Below are positions 31,560-38,459 of a stretch of 38,459 bases of DNA, one piece after another (the first letter of the stretch is position 1; every line of letters begins with the position of its first letter). The translations under genes and the position numbers were made by a program. Source of the DNA: an uncultured Selenomonadales bacterium. Lineage in GTDB: Bacteria; Bacillota; Negativicutes; Selenomonadales; Selenomonadaceae. The stretch lies in contig CAMHCS010000026.1 in NCBI GenBank assembly GCA_946183785.1, forward strand, positions 1-38,459. Reading direction: 5' to 3'. The notes under the pieces were generated by a model. The model was given only the letters and a program-made list of their open reading frames with translations. It was not told the origin of the DNA and searched no databases.

Positions 31560-33449
31560 ATGATTCGCCATAAGCATTCGCTGCAGCTTGCCAGTTGTGA
31601 TCTTTTTTTGTTGCTCCTGGCGTTGGCTGTATGTTTTGCAGCAGTGTCCGTTGGTACGGTATCGGAGATAATACCGTACGCAATAGGCTGGATTTTCTTC
31701 TTATTTGTCTGCAGAATCTTATTTGGCGTATACAGTCACGTTTGGCGTTACGGGAACGCGGCGCTTTATCTGCGCCTGATTCTATCGGATACGCTGGTGG
31801 GGACTGTATGCGCTCTTTTGGCGTGGCTTGGCGGCATTGCCAGGATTACGCTTTTCCCGTTGATTTCCGCCGCGATGGTCGAACTTCTGCTTGCCGTCAT
31901 GATTCGTATGATTTACCAATATCTGCTGGACAACGCTGCGAGGCAGACGTGGACGGTCATACAGGGACGTCGTTTTGCGCGTGCATTGTTTGGGCTGGAC
32001 ATCAAGCCGGAAGCGGAATCCGGAAAGCGGGTCAACGCCGCCATTGTCGGCGCGGGCCGTCTGGGTGCGGCGTTGGTGGAAGAGCTGTTAAAGAATCCAA
32101 GGGCTGAATATCAGCCCTGTTGCTTTATTGAGATCGACGAAGAGAAGATCGGACGACAGATCGATGGGGTCCGTATCATTGCGGAAAAGGATATGAACGC
32201 GGATCTCGTGGCAGCGCTCTCAATTAACACTTTTATTTTCGCGGTGTCCGATATGACGCCCGAACGGAAAAAAGCATTTTACGATCGTTTCCACGGCTTT
32301 GGCTGCAAACTTTCCATCTACGATTACCTTTCCATGCAGGACTTCAAGAAAGAAGTGCGCCGTTTGCGCGCGTTCGACGTGGAAGACTTGCTGTTCCGGA
32401 AGCCAAGATATTTTATGGACGCCGAGGCCGCGGCTTATTATGGAAACAAAACCGTTCTTGTCACCGGCGGCGGCGGCAGTATCGGCAGCGAGATTGCGCG
32501 TCAGCTTGCGGGCATGCAGCCGAAAAAGCTTGTACTGCTCGACGTCTATGAAAACGCTACTTACGATATTCAGCAGGAATTAAAGAATACATATGGAGAC
32601 GCACTCAATCTTTCCGTCGAGATTATCTCCATTTGCGACGAGGGGCAATTGGATCGGGCGTTTCAAAGGATCCGTCCCGACGTGGTTTTCCATGCGGCGG
32701 CGCATAAGCATGTTCCTCTTTTGGAAAAGAACGTCGTTGAAGCGATCAAGAACAATGTTTTCGGCACGTTGAACGTCGTCGAATGCTGCGAGAAGTACGG
32801 AGTGGAAAAGGCCGTCATGATTTCCACGGACAAGGCGGTCAATCCCACCAGCGTCATGGGAGCGACAAAGCGCGTCTGCGAGATGATTTTCCAGAGCCGT
32901 TTTGACAGCAAGACGAATTTTTCCTGCACGCGCTTTGGCAACGTGCTCGGAAGCCACGGAAGCGTCGTTCCGCTTTTCAAGCGGCAAATCGAGGCCGGAG
33001 GCCCCGTTACGATTACCGACAAGCGCATCACAAGATATTTCATGACGATTCCGGAAGCCTGCCAGCTTGTTCTGCAGGCTGGGGCGCTCTCTCGTTCCGG
33101 CGAGCTGTATGTGCTCGATATGGGCAAGCCTGTCAAGATCCTCGATCTTGCGGAAGCGCTGGTGCGCCTGATGGGACATGAACCATATCAGGATATCGAC
33201 ATCGTGGAGGTCGGCCTCCGGCCCGGCGAAAAGCTTTATGAAGAGCTGCATATTCAAGGCGAGGAATTCGGCAAGACGGAGAACGACATGATTTTCGTCG
33301 AGCGGGACGAACCGAAGTCGAGAGAGGCAATCGCCGAAAAGCTCGAAATCCTCAGAAAAGCCGTCGAGCAGAACGATGATACGGAAGCCAAGCAGGCGCT
33401 GAAGCAGACAGTGCCGAGCTTCACCGGCGAAGGAGAAGCAGTGGAATGA
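31560..33449 (+). CDS. Membrane-anchored nucleoside-diphosphate-sugar dehydratase (CapD/PglF/WbpM type)
   Basis: The protein has 629 residues. About 130 N-terminal residues form four membrane helices. A CoA-binding-like Rossmann region follows (AAIVGAGRLGAALVEEL, about 160-175), then an extended SDR domain with NAD motif VTGGGGSIGSE (about 300-310), HAAAHKHVPLLE and STDKAVNPTSVMGATKR, where the M and K take the SMK-type catalytic positions. The family makes UDP-4-keto-6-deoxy-HexNAc for surface glycans. It starts at the base right after the kinase stop and is the last gene before a strong terminator. The operon lacks glycosyltransferases here. Confidence 0.92.
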   Translation: MIRHKHSLQLASCDLFLLLLALAVCFAAVSVGTVSEIIPYAIGWIFFLFVCRILFGVYSHVWRYGNAALYLRLILSDTLVGTVCALLAWLGGIARITLFPLISAAMVELLLAVMIRMIYQYLLDNAARQTWTVIQGRRFARALFGLDIKPEAESGKRVNAAIVGAGRLGAALVEELLKNPRAEYQPCCFIEIDEEKIGRQIDGVRIIAEKDMNADLVAALSINTFIFAVSDMTPERKKAFYDRFHGFGCKLSIYDYLSMQDFKKEVRRLRAFDVEDLLFRKPRYFMDAEAAAYYGNKTVLVTGGGGSIGSEIARQLAGMQPKKLVLLDVYENATYDIQQELKNTYGDALNLSVEIISICDEGQLDRAFQRIRPDVVFHAAAHKHVPLLEKNVVEAIKNNVFGTLNVVECCEKYGVEKAVMISTDKAVNPTSVMGATKRVCEMIFQSRFDSKTNFSCTRFGNVLGSHGSVVPLFKRQIEAGGPVTITDKRITRYFMTIPEACQLVLQAGALSRSGELYVLDMGKPVKILDLAEALVRLMGHEPYQDIDIVEVGLRPGEKLYEELHIQGEEFGKTENDMIFVERDEPKSREAIAEKLEILRKAVEQNDDTEAKQALKQTVPSFTGEGEAVE

Positions 33450-33474
33450 ATTCGGTGCGGTCATCGGATTTCAT

Positions 33475-33525
33475 GCAAATAAAAAGGACGCGGGAGTTAT
33501 TATCTCCCGCGTCCTTTTTATTTGC
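33475..33525. terminator. Very strong bidirectional terminator
   Basis: The 22-bp perfect stem has arms at 33475-33496 and 33504-33525 and a 7-base loop TTATTAT. The arm core is GGACGCGGGAG, bordered by A/T tracts (AAATAAAAA and TTTTTATTT) that serve both directions. It separates the polysaccharide operon from the converging antitoxin gene. Confidence 0.92.
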
Positions 33526-33526
33526 G

Positions 33527-33709
33527 TTATTCATTGTTTCCTCTTGAAAAATACAGTTTTTTTTGCAGGGCATTGTAATCGTCCAGCGACATCATGACGA
33601 GGTGCTTCCCACTTTCTCTTTGAATGATGAAAGTTTCATTCTCTTCATTTGCACGATCGGCATAAAGTGTGAATTCGTTCAGGAATTCGCCGGAGGTAAC
33701 GGCTGTCAT
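33527..33709 (-). CDS. Phd/YefM-family antitoxin, apparently without a toxin
   Basis: The protein has 60 residues. The C-terminal half contains the Phd/YefM pattern ETFIIQRESGKHLVMMSLDDYNALQKKLY, the DNA-binding and dimer segment of type II antitoxins; the N-terminus is short. Antitoxins of this family usually precede a Doc, YoeB or RelE-like toxin. Here the gene is immediately followed by a terminator and nothing toxin-like lies next to it. It is the third gene of a compact minus-strand unit with corA and a 76-residue unknown. AAAGGA lies upstream of the ATG. Confidence 0.75.
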   Translation of the reverse strand: MTAVTSGEFLNEFTLYADRANEENETFIIQRESGKHLVMMSLDDYNALQKKLYFSRGNNE

Positions 33710-33724
33710 CTGCTTCGCTTCCTT

Positions 33725-33955
33725 TCAGCAGGAGCTTTCGCCGAGACGCGGGTGGCGCGTCGGGCGGAGGCTGCGGATTCGGATCAGGCGGAGCGCTTCG
33801 TCAAGGCTGACGTCGTCGCGCCGCGTTTCCGTCTCATAGACGCAAATCGGTTCCCTGGCGCCGATCTCGCTGGCGGGCATATAGACATATTCGCTTGTCG
33901 CCAGGTCTCCGAAAATCCGGCCTGCTTTGAGCTGCGAGGTCTGCATGACGCTCAT
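33725..33955 (-). CDS. Small protein of unknown function between corA and the antitoxin gene
   Basis: The protein has 76 residues. The ATG has AGGTG 5 bases upstream. It begins 9 bases after the corA stop and ends 15 bases before the antitoxin start, so co-translation is likely. The sequence is soluble, with an acidic middle (CVYETETRRDDVSLDEALRL) and a basic end (IRIRSLRPTRHPRLG). It does not resemble RelE, ParE or Doc toxins. Function unknown. Confidence 0.6.
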   Translation of the reverse strand: MSVMQTSQLKAGRIFGDLATSEYVYMPASEIGAREPICVYETETRRDDVSLDEALRLIRIRSLRPTRHPRLGESSC

Positions 33956-33964
33956 GGAAACACC

Positions 33965-34924
33965 TCAATTCCAAAACATATTGTGTCGCCACAGGACATA
34001 AGCCGAGGCCAGAGCGATTCCTCCGGAGAGCACGGCGAGAAAGGCAAAGGCGGTTCCCTGCTCCGCGAAGGGAACCGGGACGTTCATGCCGAAGAAACTC
34101 GAAATGACCGTCGGAATCGCAAGGATGATCGTCATGGCCGCGAGGAATTTCATGACGCGGTTCTGGTCGTTGGAAATAATCGAGGAAAACGTATCCGCGA
34201 GGCGTGAGAGAATCTGGCTGTACATCTCGACCATTTCCCGCGCCTGCTTGTTCTCGATGATGACGTCCTCCAGGAGATCCTCGTCTTCCTCGTACATTTT
34301 GAACATGGGAGCCAGCGAGTGATTGGAGCGCAGGCGCAGGAGCTTATCCAGCACCGCGCCGTCCGATCGGAGCGCCGCGTTGAAATATGTGAGGCCCTTT
34401 TGCAGCTCCAACAGGCGTAAAATATCCTCGTTTCGCATCGCGTCGCGCAGCGTCAGTTCAATCTCGTCGGAAAGCTTGCTGATTTGGCGCAGATAGCGCA
34501 GATAGAAAGTCGCCGACTTGTAGAGAATCTGGAACAGGAAACGCGTCTTTTTGAACGTGCGGAACAGCTTTGCCGTTTGCTCGTTGAAGTCGGCAAGCAC
34601 GGGCGTTTCCTCCAGGCTGACGGTGATGACGTATTCCGCCGTCAGAATGACGGAGAGCGGCAGCGTATCGTAGCTGCCCTGTCCCCGCATGACAGGAACG
34701 TTCGTCAAGATGAGGATCGCGTTGTCTTCGACGTCGGTATGGGAGCGTTCTTCGTCGTCAAGTGCGGAGCGGAGGAAGTCCAGCTCGACTCCGGTGCGTT
34801 CGGCGATGACTTTCAATTCGTAAGGCGTGGGATCGATGATGTTGATCCATGCGCCTTTTTCAAGCGTCTTGAGCGAGAGCTCAGTGAGAGGCCCCGACTC
34901 CAGGGATTTGCAAATCTTGAGCAT
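33965..34924 (-). CDS. corA: CorA-family divalent metal ion channel
   Basis: The protein has 319 residues. A long cytoplasmic N-terminal domain has heptad-like helices (LRQISKLSDEIELTLRDAM; LLEDVIIENKQAREMVEMY). Two C-terminal membrane helices follow, with the selectivity signature GMN between them (ISSFFGMNVPVPF). It ends with a short basic segment after helix 2 (LWRHNMFWN). It forms a pentameric magnesium or cobalt channel. ATG 34924 has AAAGGAG 9 bases upstream; an upstream ATG at 34969 has none. It is the first gene of a three-gene unit. Confidence 0.93.
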   Translation of the reverse strand: MLKICKSLESGPLTELSLKTLEKGAWINIIDPTPYELKVIAERTGVELDFLRSALDDEERSHTDVEDNAILILTNVPVMRGQGSYDTLPLSVILTAEYVITVSLEETPVLADFNEQTAKLFRTFKKTRFLFQILYKSATFYLRYLRQISKLSDEIELTLRDAMRNEDILRLLELQKGLTYFNAALRSDGAVLDKLLRLRSNHSLAPMFKMYEEDEDLLEDVIIENKQAREMVEMYSQILSRLADTFSSIISNDQNRVMKFLAAMTIILAIPTVISSFFGMNVPVPFAEQGTAFAFLAVLSGGIALASAYVLWRHNMFWN

Positions 34925-35319
34925 AGGCGGATGCTCCTTTCGCGCAGGAAGAGAGCGCCCATGCGTCAACGTCAGGCGAGGCGAATGGGCGGGCGTGTTC
35001 CCGCATGGATTTTAATACATAATCGACATGAACCGGGATGATCGCCGTCCATTTTCCTCACCAGCCTTTCTTTACAATACGGATAAATTGCCCACACGTA
35101 TATTACTCCTAACGTGCCGGCTTCGTCAATAACAAAGGATTGAGTTTGGTGAATTAAATTCAAATGAACGCTGGTTCATATTAGTTTTTATTGTATCTGA
35201 TTTCAGGTTTATGGTAGACTATAATTCGAGATGATTCATTTTTCAGAGGCGGATTTTCGGCGGCATACAGGCTTCGGGGAATACCGCCGCCGTTCATCAT
35301 TCATGGGAGGCGAGCTCTT
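34925..35319. other. 395-bp divergent intergenic region (corA / chemoreceptor)
   Basis: No convincing gene. A perfect inverted repeat ATGAAC-GCTG-GTTCAT at 35164-35179 could be an operator. A TATAAT at 35220-35225, 95 bases before the chemoreceptor ATG, may be its -10, but no good -35 is 16-18 bases upstream. I found no clear minus-strand promoter for corA and no FliA-type (sigma-28) site. Confidence 0.4.
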
Positions 35320-37017
35320 ATGGACAACCTGACAATCCGAAAAAAACTTGGCGTCGTGTTTACCTTGCTGATCCTGGTGTTTCTCGGCGCCAGCATCTAT
35401 GCGGTGCTTTCGTTGAAAAACATCAACGACGGCGCCATGCGCATCGCGACGACGCACTTGCACAGCGTCCTTGCGGCCAGCGACAACGGTGCGGCGATGA
35501 CCGAGTACCGTGCGCTGGAATACGCCATCGTCACCGCGCCGACGCTTAAAAGCCGTGCCTATTCGGAAAAAAAGGCCGCTAAGCTCGGCGACCAGATCGA
35601 CATCACCTTCGACGCCATGGAAAAGAACATGGAAGGCCGAGCGGACGCGAACCTGAAAACGCTGCGAGAGCAGTGGAAATCCTATCGGGAGCAGCTGAAA
35701 AAGATCGCCGACCTCGCCGACAACCGCAGGAGCAGTGAAGCGGTGGCCATGCTGGACGCCTCGGCGGAGAAATTCGAGAAACTCAATGATTCTCTTGTCA
35801 AGGTCATCGACGCCCGCAAAGACTTCATCAACGAAGAAACGAAAGCGGCGGCCGGCGCCTACGAGCGGACGCGCCTGATGCTGATCCTCGCTGTGGGCTT
35901 CGTGATCCTGCTTTCCGCGTTTATGGCGTTCTATCTCGGGCGTTCCATCAATACGTCCATCGGCTACCTGATGAATATCGCCCATGAGATTGCGCAGGGC
36001 AATCTGAAGGTGGACGTGACCGCGAAGACCGGCGACGAGTTCGGGACGCTGACAATGGCGTTCGCCGACACGGTCCAGCATTTGCGCGGCCTGATCACGA
36101 ATATCACGACGACCTCGGACAACGTGGCGTCCTTTTCCGAGCAGCTGACGAGCAACGCGGAGCAGTCCGCGGAAGCGACCCAGCAGGTGGCCGACTCCAT
36201 CGGCAACGTGGCGGCCAATACCAGCAAGCAGGGCAGCGACATCAACGTTTCTGTGAGAGATATCCGCAGTATGTCGGACGATATGGCGAGCTTTGAGCGT
36301 TTGGCGGATCAGTCTTCGACGGCGGCAAATCATGTCGCGACCATCGCGCAGGAAGGCGGGAATTCCATTGCCGGCGCGGCGCGCCAGATGGAAGAGATCG
36401 CGAACTCTGTGGCGTCGTCGGCAGAGACCATCCAGCAACTTTCCGATCGCTCGACAGACATCGGGCAGTTCTCGGAAACCATCGCAAATATCGCAGCGCA
36501 GACAAACCTGCTGGCGCTGAACGCAGCCATCGAAGCGGCGCGTGCGGGCGAGCACGGGCGCGGCTTCGCCGTGGTCGCGGATGAAGTGCGGAAGCTGGCG
36601 GAAGGCTCGGCGGAAGCCGCTTCGAAGATCGCGGAGCTAATCAGCTCCATCCAGGTCGATACCACGAAGGCTGTAGACAGCATGGCGAAATGGACCGAGG
36701 ACGTCAAGAACGGCAAGGAAGTCGTCGACGAGGCGGGCAACGCCTTCAACGCCATCGTGAACGCGGTGGAGGGACTCACGCGAAACGCGGAGACGATCCT
36801 GGAAGCGGCCCGTGCGTCCGCGGGAAAAGCCACGGCTCTCGTCCAGACGATGGACAGCCTGAACAAGGCCAGCGGCGAGATCTCCGACGAAACAGGCTCC
36901 GTTTCCGCCGCCACCGAAGAGCTTTCCGCTTCGATGGACGAAATCGCCAACGCCAGCCGCAACCTTGCGGAGCTGGCCCAAAAGCTCAAGGATTCGACGA
37001 CGCAGTTCAAGCTGTGA
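35320..37017 (+). CDS. Methyl-accepting chemotaxis protein
   Basis: The protein has 565 residues. Helix 1 is about 10-30. A periplasmic four-helix-bundle-type domain covers about 31-185, helix 2 about 187-209 and HAMP about 210-262 ([24 protein letters not shown]). A long cytoplasmic coiled coil with the highly conserved hairpin tip [20 protein letters not shown] (from about residue 389) signals through CheA/CheW. No C-terminal CheR-binding pentapeptide is seen (ends STTQFKL). The next gene, a sugar-binding lipoprotein, starts 30 bases downstream, which suggests that the pair senses a sugar. Flagellar and che genes are not in the window. Confidence 0.94.
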   Translation: MDNLTIRKKLGVVFTLLILVFLGASIYAVLSLKNINDGAMRIATTHLHSVLAASDNGAAMTEYRALEYAIVTAPTLKSRAYSEKKAAKLGDQIDITFDAMEKNMEGRADANLKTLREQWKSYREQLKKIADLADNRRSSEAVAMLDASAEKFEKLNDSLVKVIDARKDFINEETKAAAGAYERTRLMLILAVGFVILLSAFMAFYLGRSINTSIGYLMNIAHEIAQGNLKVDVTAKTGDEFGTLTMAFADTVQHLRGLITNITTTSDNVASFSEQLTSNAEQSAEATQQVADSIGNVAANTSKQGSDINVSVRDIRSMSDDMASFERLADQSSTAANHVATIAQEGGNSIAGAARQMEEIANSVASSAETIQQLSDRSTDIGQFSETIANIAAQTNLLALNAAIEAARAGEHGRGFAVVADEVRKLAEGSAEAASKIAELISSIQVDTTKAVDSMAKWTEDVKNGKEVVDEAGNAFNAIVNAVEGLTRNAETILEAARASAGKATALVQTMDSLNKASGEISDETGSVSAATEELSASMDEIANASRNLAELAQKLKDSTTQFKL

Positions 37018-37047
37018 CGGGATCAGGACAGGAAAGGAGATTTTCCC

Positions 37048-38082
37048 ATGAAGCGAATGATAAAAATGGCGGCGCTCCTCTTCGTCGTGCTGTTTTCCCT
37101 GCTTTTGGCGTCGGGCTGCGGACAGGAGCAGGATGCAGCCAAGAAAGTCAGCCTTCTTTTCCCGGACCCGGCTGCGGGCGGCCCATGGAAAAATGTCGGT
37201 CCGCTTGCCCAAAAATATGTCTCGGAGGCGGGTTACGACTGCACGATGGAATTCTGCAGCTCGCCGCAGAATCAGGTGGAACAGCTGAAGGCGGCCATCG
37301 CGCAGAAACCGGCCTGCATCGTTCTCGCGGTACAGGACGCCATGATTTTCGGCGACGCGCTGAAGGAAGCGAAGGAAGCGAATATTCCCGTGATCGCTTA
37401 CGACCGCCTCGTCATGCACACGGACGCAATTACCTATTACGCCTCCTTTGACAACTCTGCCGTCGGTGAATTCATGGGCAGATACGTCGAGGAAAAGCTG
37501 AACCTGAAAGGCGGCGCGGGCCCCTTCACGATGGAATTCGTGGCGGGCGATCCCTCCGACATGAACGCCCCGCTGTTTTATCAGGGCGCTTATGACCGGC
37601 TGAAGCCCTATATCGAGAAAGGGCAGCTCGTTATTCCTTCCGGCCAGGTCGCGTTCAAAGACGTGGCGACCGACGGCTGGAGCGCGGACAAGGCAAAGGG
37701 CCGCATGGAAACAATCCTGCGCCAGCATTATACGAACAGGAACCTTGACCTGGTGGTGGCGGCCAACGACGACCTCGCCAACGCCGTGCTGGAAGCCCAG
37801 AAGACCGTGGGGTATAAAGGGAAACCAACACTGATCACCGGGCAGGACGCCAGTGACAAGGCCCTCGAGAATATCCGTGCGGGTCGTCAGGCCATGACCA
37901 TCTACAAAGACCCGAACGTCCTCTGCGCGAAAGTCGTCCGCATGGTCAAAGCCGTCGTGGAGGGCAGTCAGCCCGCCATCAACGACGTGCAGAACATCAA
38001 GAACGACGTCAAGACGATTCCAAGCTATCTGTGTATCCCGGCCATCGTCGACAAGGATAATATCGACGTGGTAAAGAAATAA
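37048..38082 (+). CDS. Sugar-binding periplasmic lipoprotein (ChvE/xylose-binding-like, Peripla_BP_4)
   Basis: The protein has 344 residues. A lipoprotein signal ends at the lipobox LASGC with C24. The mature part is a two-lobe periplasmic binding fold with signatures AIAQKPACIVLAVQDA, NIPVIAYDRLVMHTDAITYYASFDN and LVVAANDDLANAVLEA, close to ChvE/XylF-type binding proteins. Such proteins usually feed an ABC importer, but none follows in the window. Its position right behind a chemoreceptor suggests a role in chemotaxis, as ChvE and similar proteins do. The stop TAA is shared with the ATAA target of MITE copy 4. Confidence 0.9.
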   Translation: MKRMIKMAALLFVVLFSLLLASGCGQEQDAAKKVSLLFPDPAAGGPWKNVGPLAQKYVSEAGYDCTMEFCSSPQNQVEQLKAAIAQKPACIVLAVQDAMIFGDALKEAKEANIPVIAYDRLVMHTDAITYYASFDNSAVGEFMGRYVEEKLNLKGGAGPFTMEFVAGDPSDMNAPLFYQGAYDRLKPYIEKGQLVIPSGQVAFKDVATDGWSADKAKGRMETILRQHYTNRNLDLVVAANDDLANAVLEAQKTVGYKGKPTLITGQDASDKALENIRAGRQAMTIYKDPNVLCAKVVRMVKAVVEGSQPAINDVQNIKNDVKTIPSYLCIPAIVDKDNIDVVKK

Positions 38083-38246
38083 GGAAGCACTGATTAAGTC
38101 AAGTCGTGGCCCTGTCGAGGGATTTTTTCGTCAGGCAAGGAAAAGTGCTCGAAGTCGTAGCAGAGCTACGTCGAGAGCACTTTGACGCAGCATGACGGAA
38201 AAAGACCCGTCAGGGGCGCGGCGGGACTTATTCAGTGCTTCCATAA
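38079..38246 (+). mobile_element. MITE copy 4 (160-bp core, ATAA duplication) at a stop codon
   Basis: The core is 38083-38242, flanked by direct ATAA on both sides. Because ATAA is a direct and not an inverted match, it shows that the four flanking bases are a target duplication rather than part of the terminal repeat. The core is identical to copy 1 over 160 bases but in opposite orientation. It separates the sugar-binding gene from its terminator. Confidence 0.93.
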
Positions 38247-38262
38247 GGAAACACGCTTACAA

Positions 38263-38300
38263 AAAACTGCTGCGATTTGATTTCGCGGCAGTTTTATTTT
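38263..38300 (+). terminator. Terminator of the chemoreceptor / sugar-binding unit
   Basis: AAAACTGC (38263-38270) pairs with GCAGTTTT (38288-38295), with an inner TGCGA/TCGCG extension and a loop of 7, followed by ATTTTTT. Confidence 0.8.
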
Positions 38301-38310
38301 TTCATTAAAA

Positions 38311-38385
38311 AAATAAATTACATGTTGTAATTTATTTAAAGATGTGATATGATGCAATTAGATAAATAACAACATGTAATTTATT
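38311..38385 (+). promoter_or_regulatory. Paired palindromic operator around a promoter
   Basis: The first site is a perfect 12-bp inverted repeat, AAATAAATTACA (38311-38322), spacer TGT, TGTAATTTATTT (38326-38337). The second site (38369-38385) is an inverted 17-base exact match to 38312-38328 and is itself an imperfect palindrome. The first overlaps the -35 box and the second lies just past the expected transcription start, typical of repression. The regulator is unknown. Confidence 0.7.
38325..38353 (+). promoter_or_regulatory. Promoter for a gene beyond the right edge
   Basis: TTGTAA (38325-38330), 17 bases, TATGAT (38348-38353). Transcription would start near 38360 and run through the second operator site and MITE copy 5. 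Confidence 0.7.
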
Positions 38386-38402
38386 CATGAAGATTGTAAG
38401 AA

Positions 38403-38459
38403 TTAAGGAAACACTGATTAAGTCAATTCGTGCATCTGTCGAGGGATTTTTTTGACTGT
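38403..38459 (+). mobile_element. MITE copy 5, cut by the window end
   Basis: The TTAA at 38403-38406 is followed by 53 core bases starting GGAAACACTGATTAAGTC. They match copy 2 with a single C-to-T difference (in the TTTTTTCGAC stretch), so it belongs to the copy 2 subfamily. The right end is not visible. Confidence 0.88.

Noticed and set aside
34972..35163. 63-residue minus-strand open frame in the corA/chemoreceptor gap
   Set aside because: TTG start without ribosome site and no protein-like features.

Overview
The window looks like a chromosomal segment of a diderm Firmicute of the class Negativicutes, most likely a Selenomonas/Mitsuokella-type Selenomonadaceae. The basis is indirect: fairly GC-rich coding sequence, Firmicute-style genes (type III pantothenate kinase, stand-alone BY-kinase with a PHP-type phosphatase, bifunctional ArgJ, GGAGG ribosome sites, frequent TTG/GTG starts) together with outer-membrane genes (an LptA/OstA-like protein, an outer-membrane polysaccharide exporter). 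No rRNA, tRNA or CRISPR array was recognised.

Layout. 1-2413: a decayed two-domain solute-binding sensor gene facing a tandem-receiver response regulator, with a shared terminator. 2529-3032: LptA-like protein. 3187-7496: birA, coaX, dusB and an M18 aminopeptidase as one operon from a good promoter. 7508-8978: consensus promoter, structured leader and a cation diffusion facilitator. 9088-10402: secreted protein of unknown function and a PaaI-like thioesterase. 10548-16448: an M16C peptidase, a periplasmic Agp-type acid phosphatase, dapA and a small secreted protein. 16535-17341: monofunctional glycosyltransferase. 17488-25867: a complete arginine pathway argC-J-B-D-F-G-H behind a promoter overlapped by an ARG-box-like palindrome. 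26051-27694: YbgC-like thioesterase, membrane protein and CofE-like ligase. 27879-33449: surface-polysaccharide operon (CpsB phosphatase, exporter, Wzz, BY-kinase, CapD-type dehydratase). 33527-34924: CorA, a 76-residue unknown and an orphan Phd-type antitoxin. 35320-38082: a chemoreceptor followed by a sugar-binding lipoprotein.

The most interesting thing is not a gene but a family of short non-coding mobile elements. Four complete copies (292-459, 7639-7806, 9699-9866, 38079-38246), one copy cut by the window end (38403-38459) and one eroded relic (about 4174-4280) are visible. Each complete copy has a core of exactly 160 bp with near-perfect terminal inverted repeats, flanked by a 4-bp duplication (TTAA three times, ATAA once). 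The whole core is a long imperfect palindrome, so its RNA would fold into one hairpin. Copies 1 and 4 are identical over all 160 bp but lie in opposite orientation with different target duplications, which means recent movement. Copies 2 and 3 differ in sequence, but their central stem arms change together. The ends and target resemble those of the IS5 group, so these are probably MITEs moved by an IS5-type transposase located elsewhere. Copy 1 breaks the sensor gene, copy 2 lies between promoter and ribosome site of the metal transporter, and copies 3 and 4 sit exactly on stop codons.

A second, unrelated GC-rich hairpin repeat (REP-like) occurs twice inside the arginine operon. The extreme right end holds a strong promoter embedded in a pair of related palindromes, presumably an operator for a gene beyond the window.
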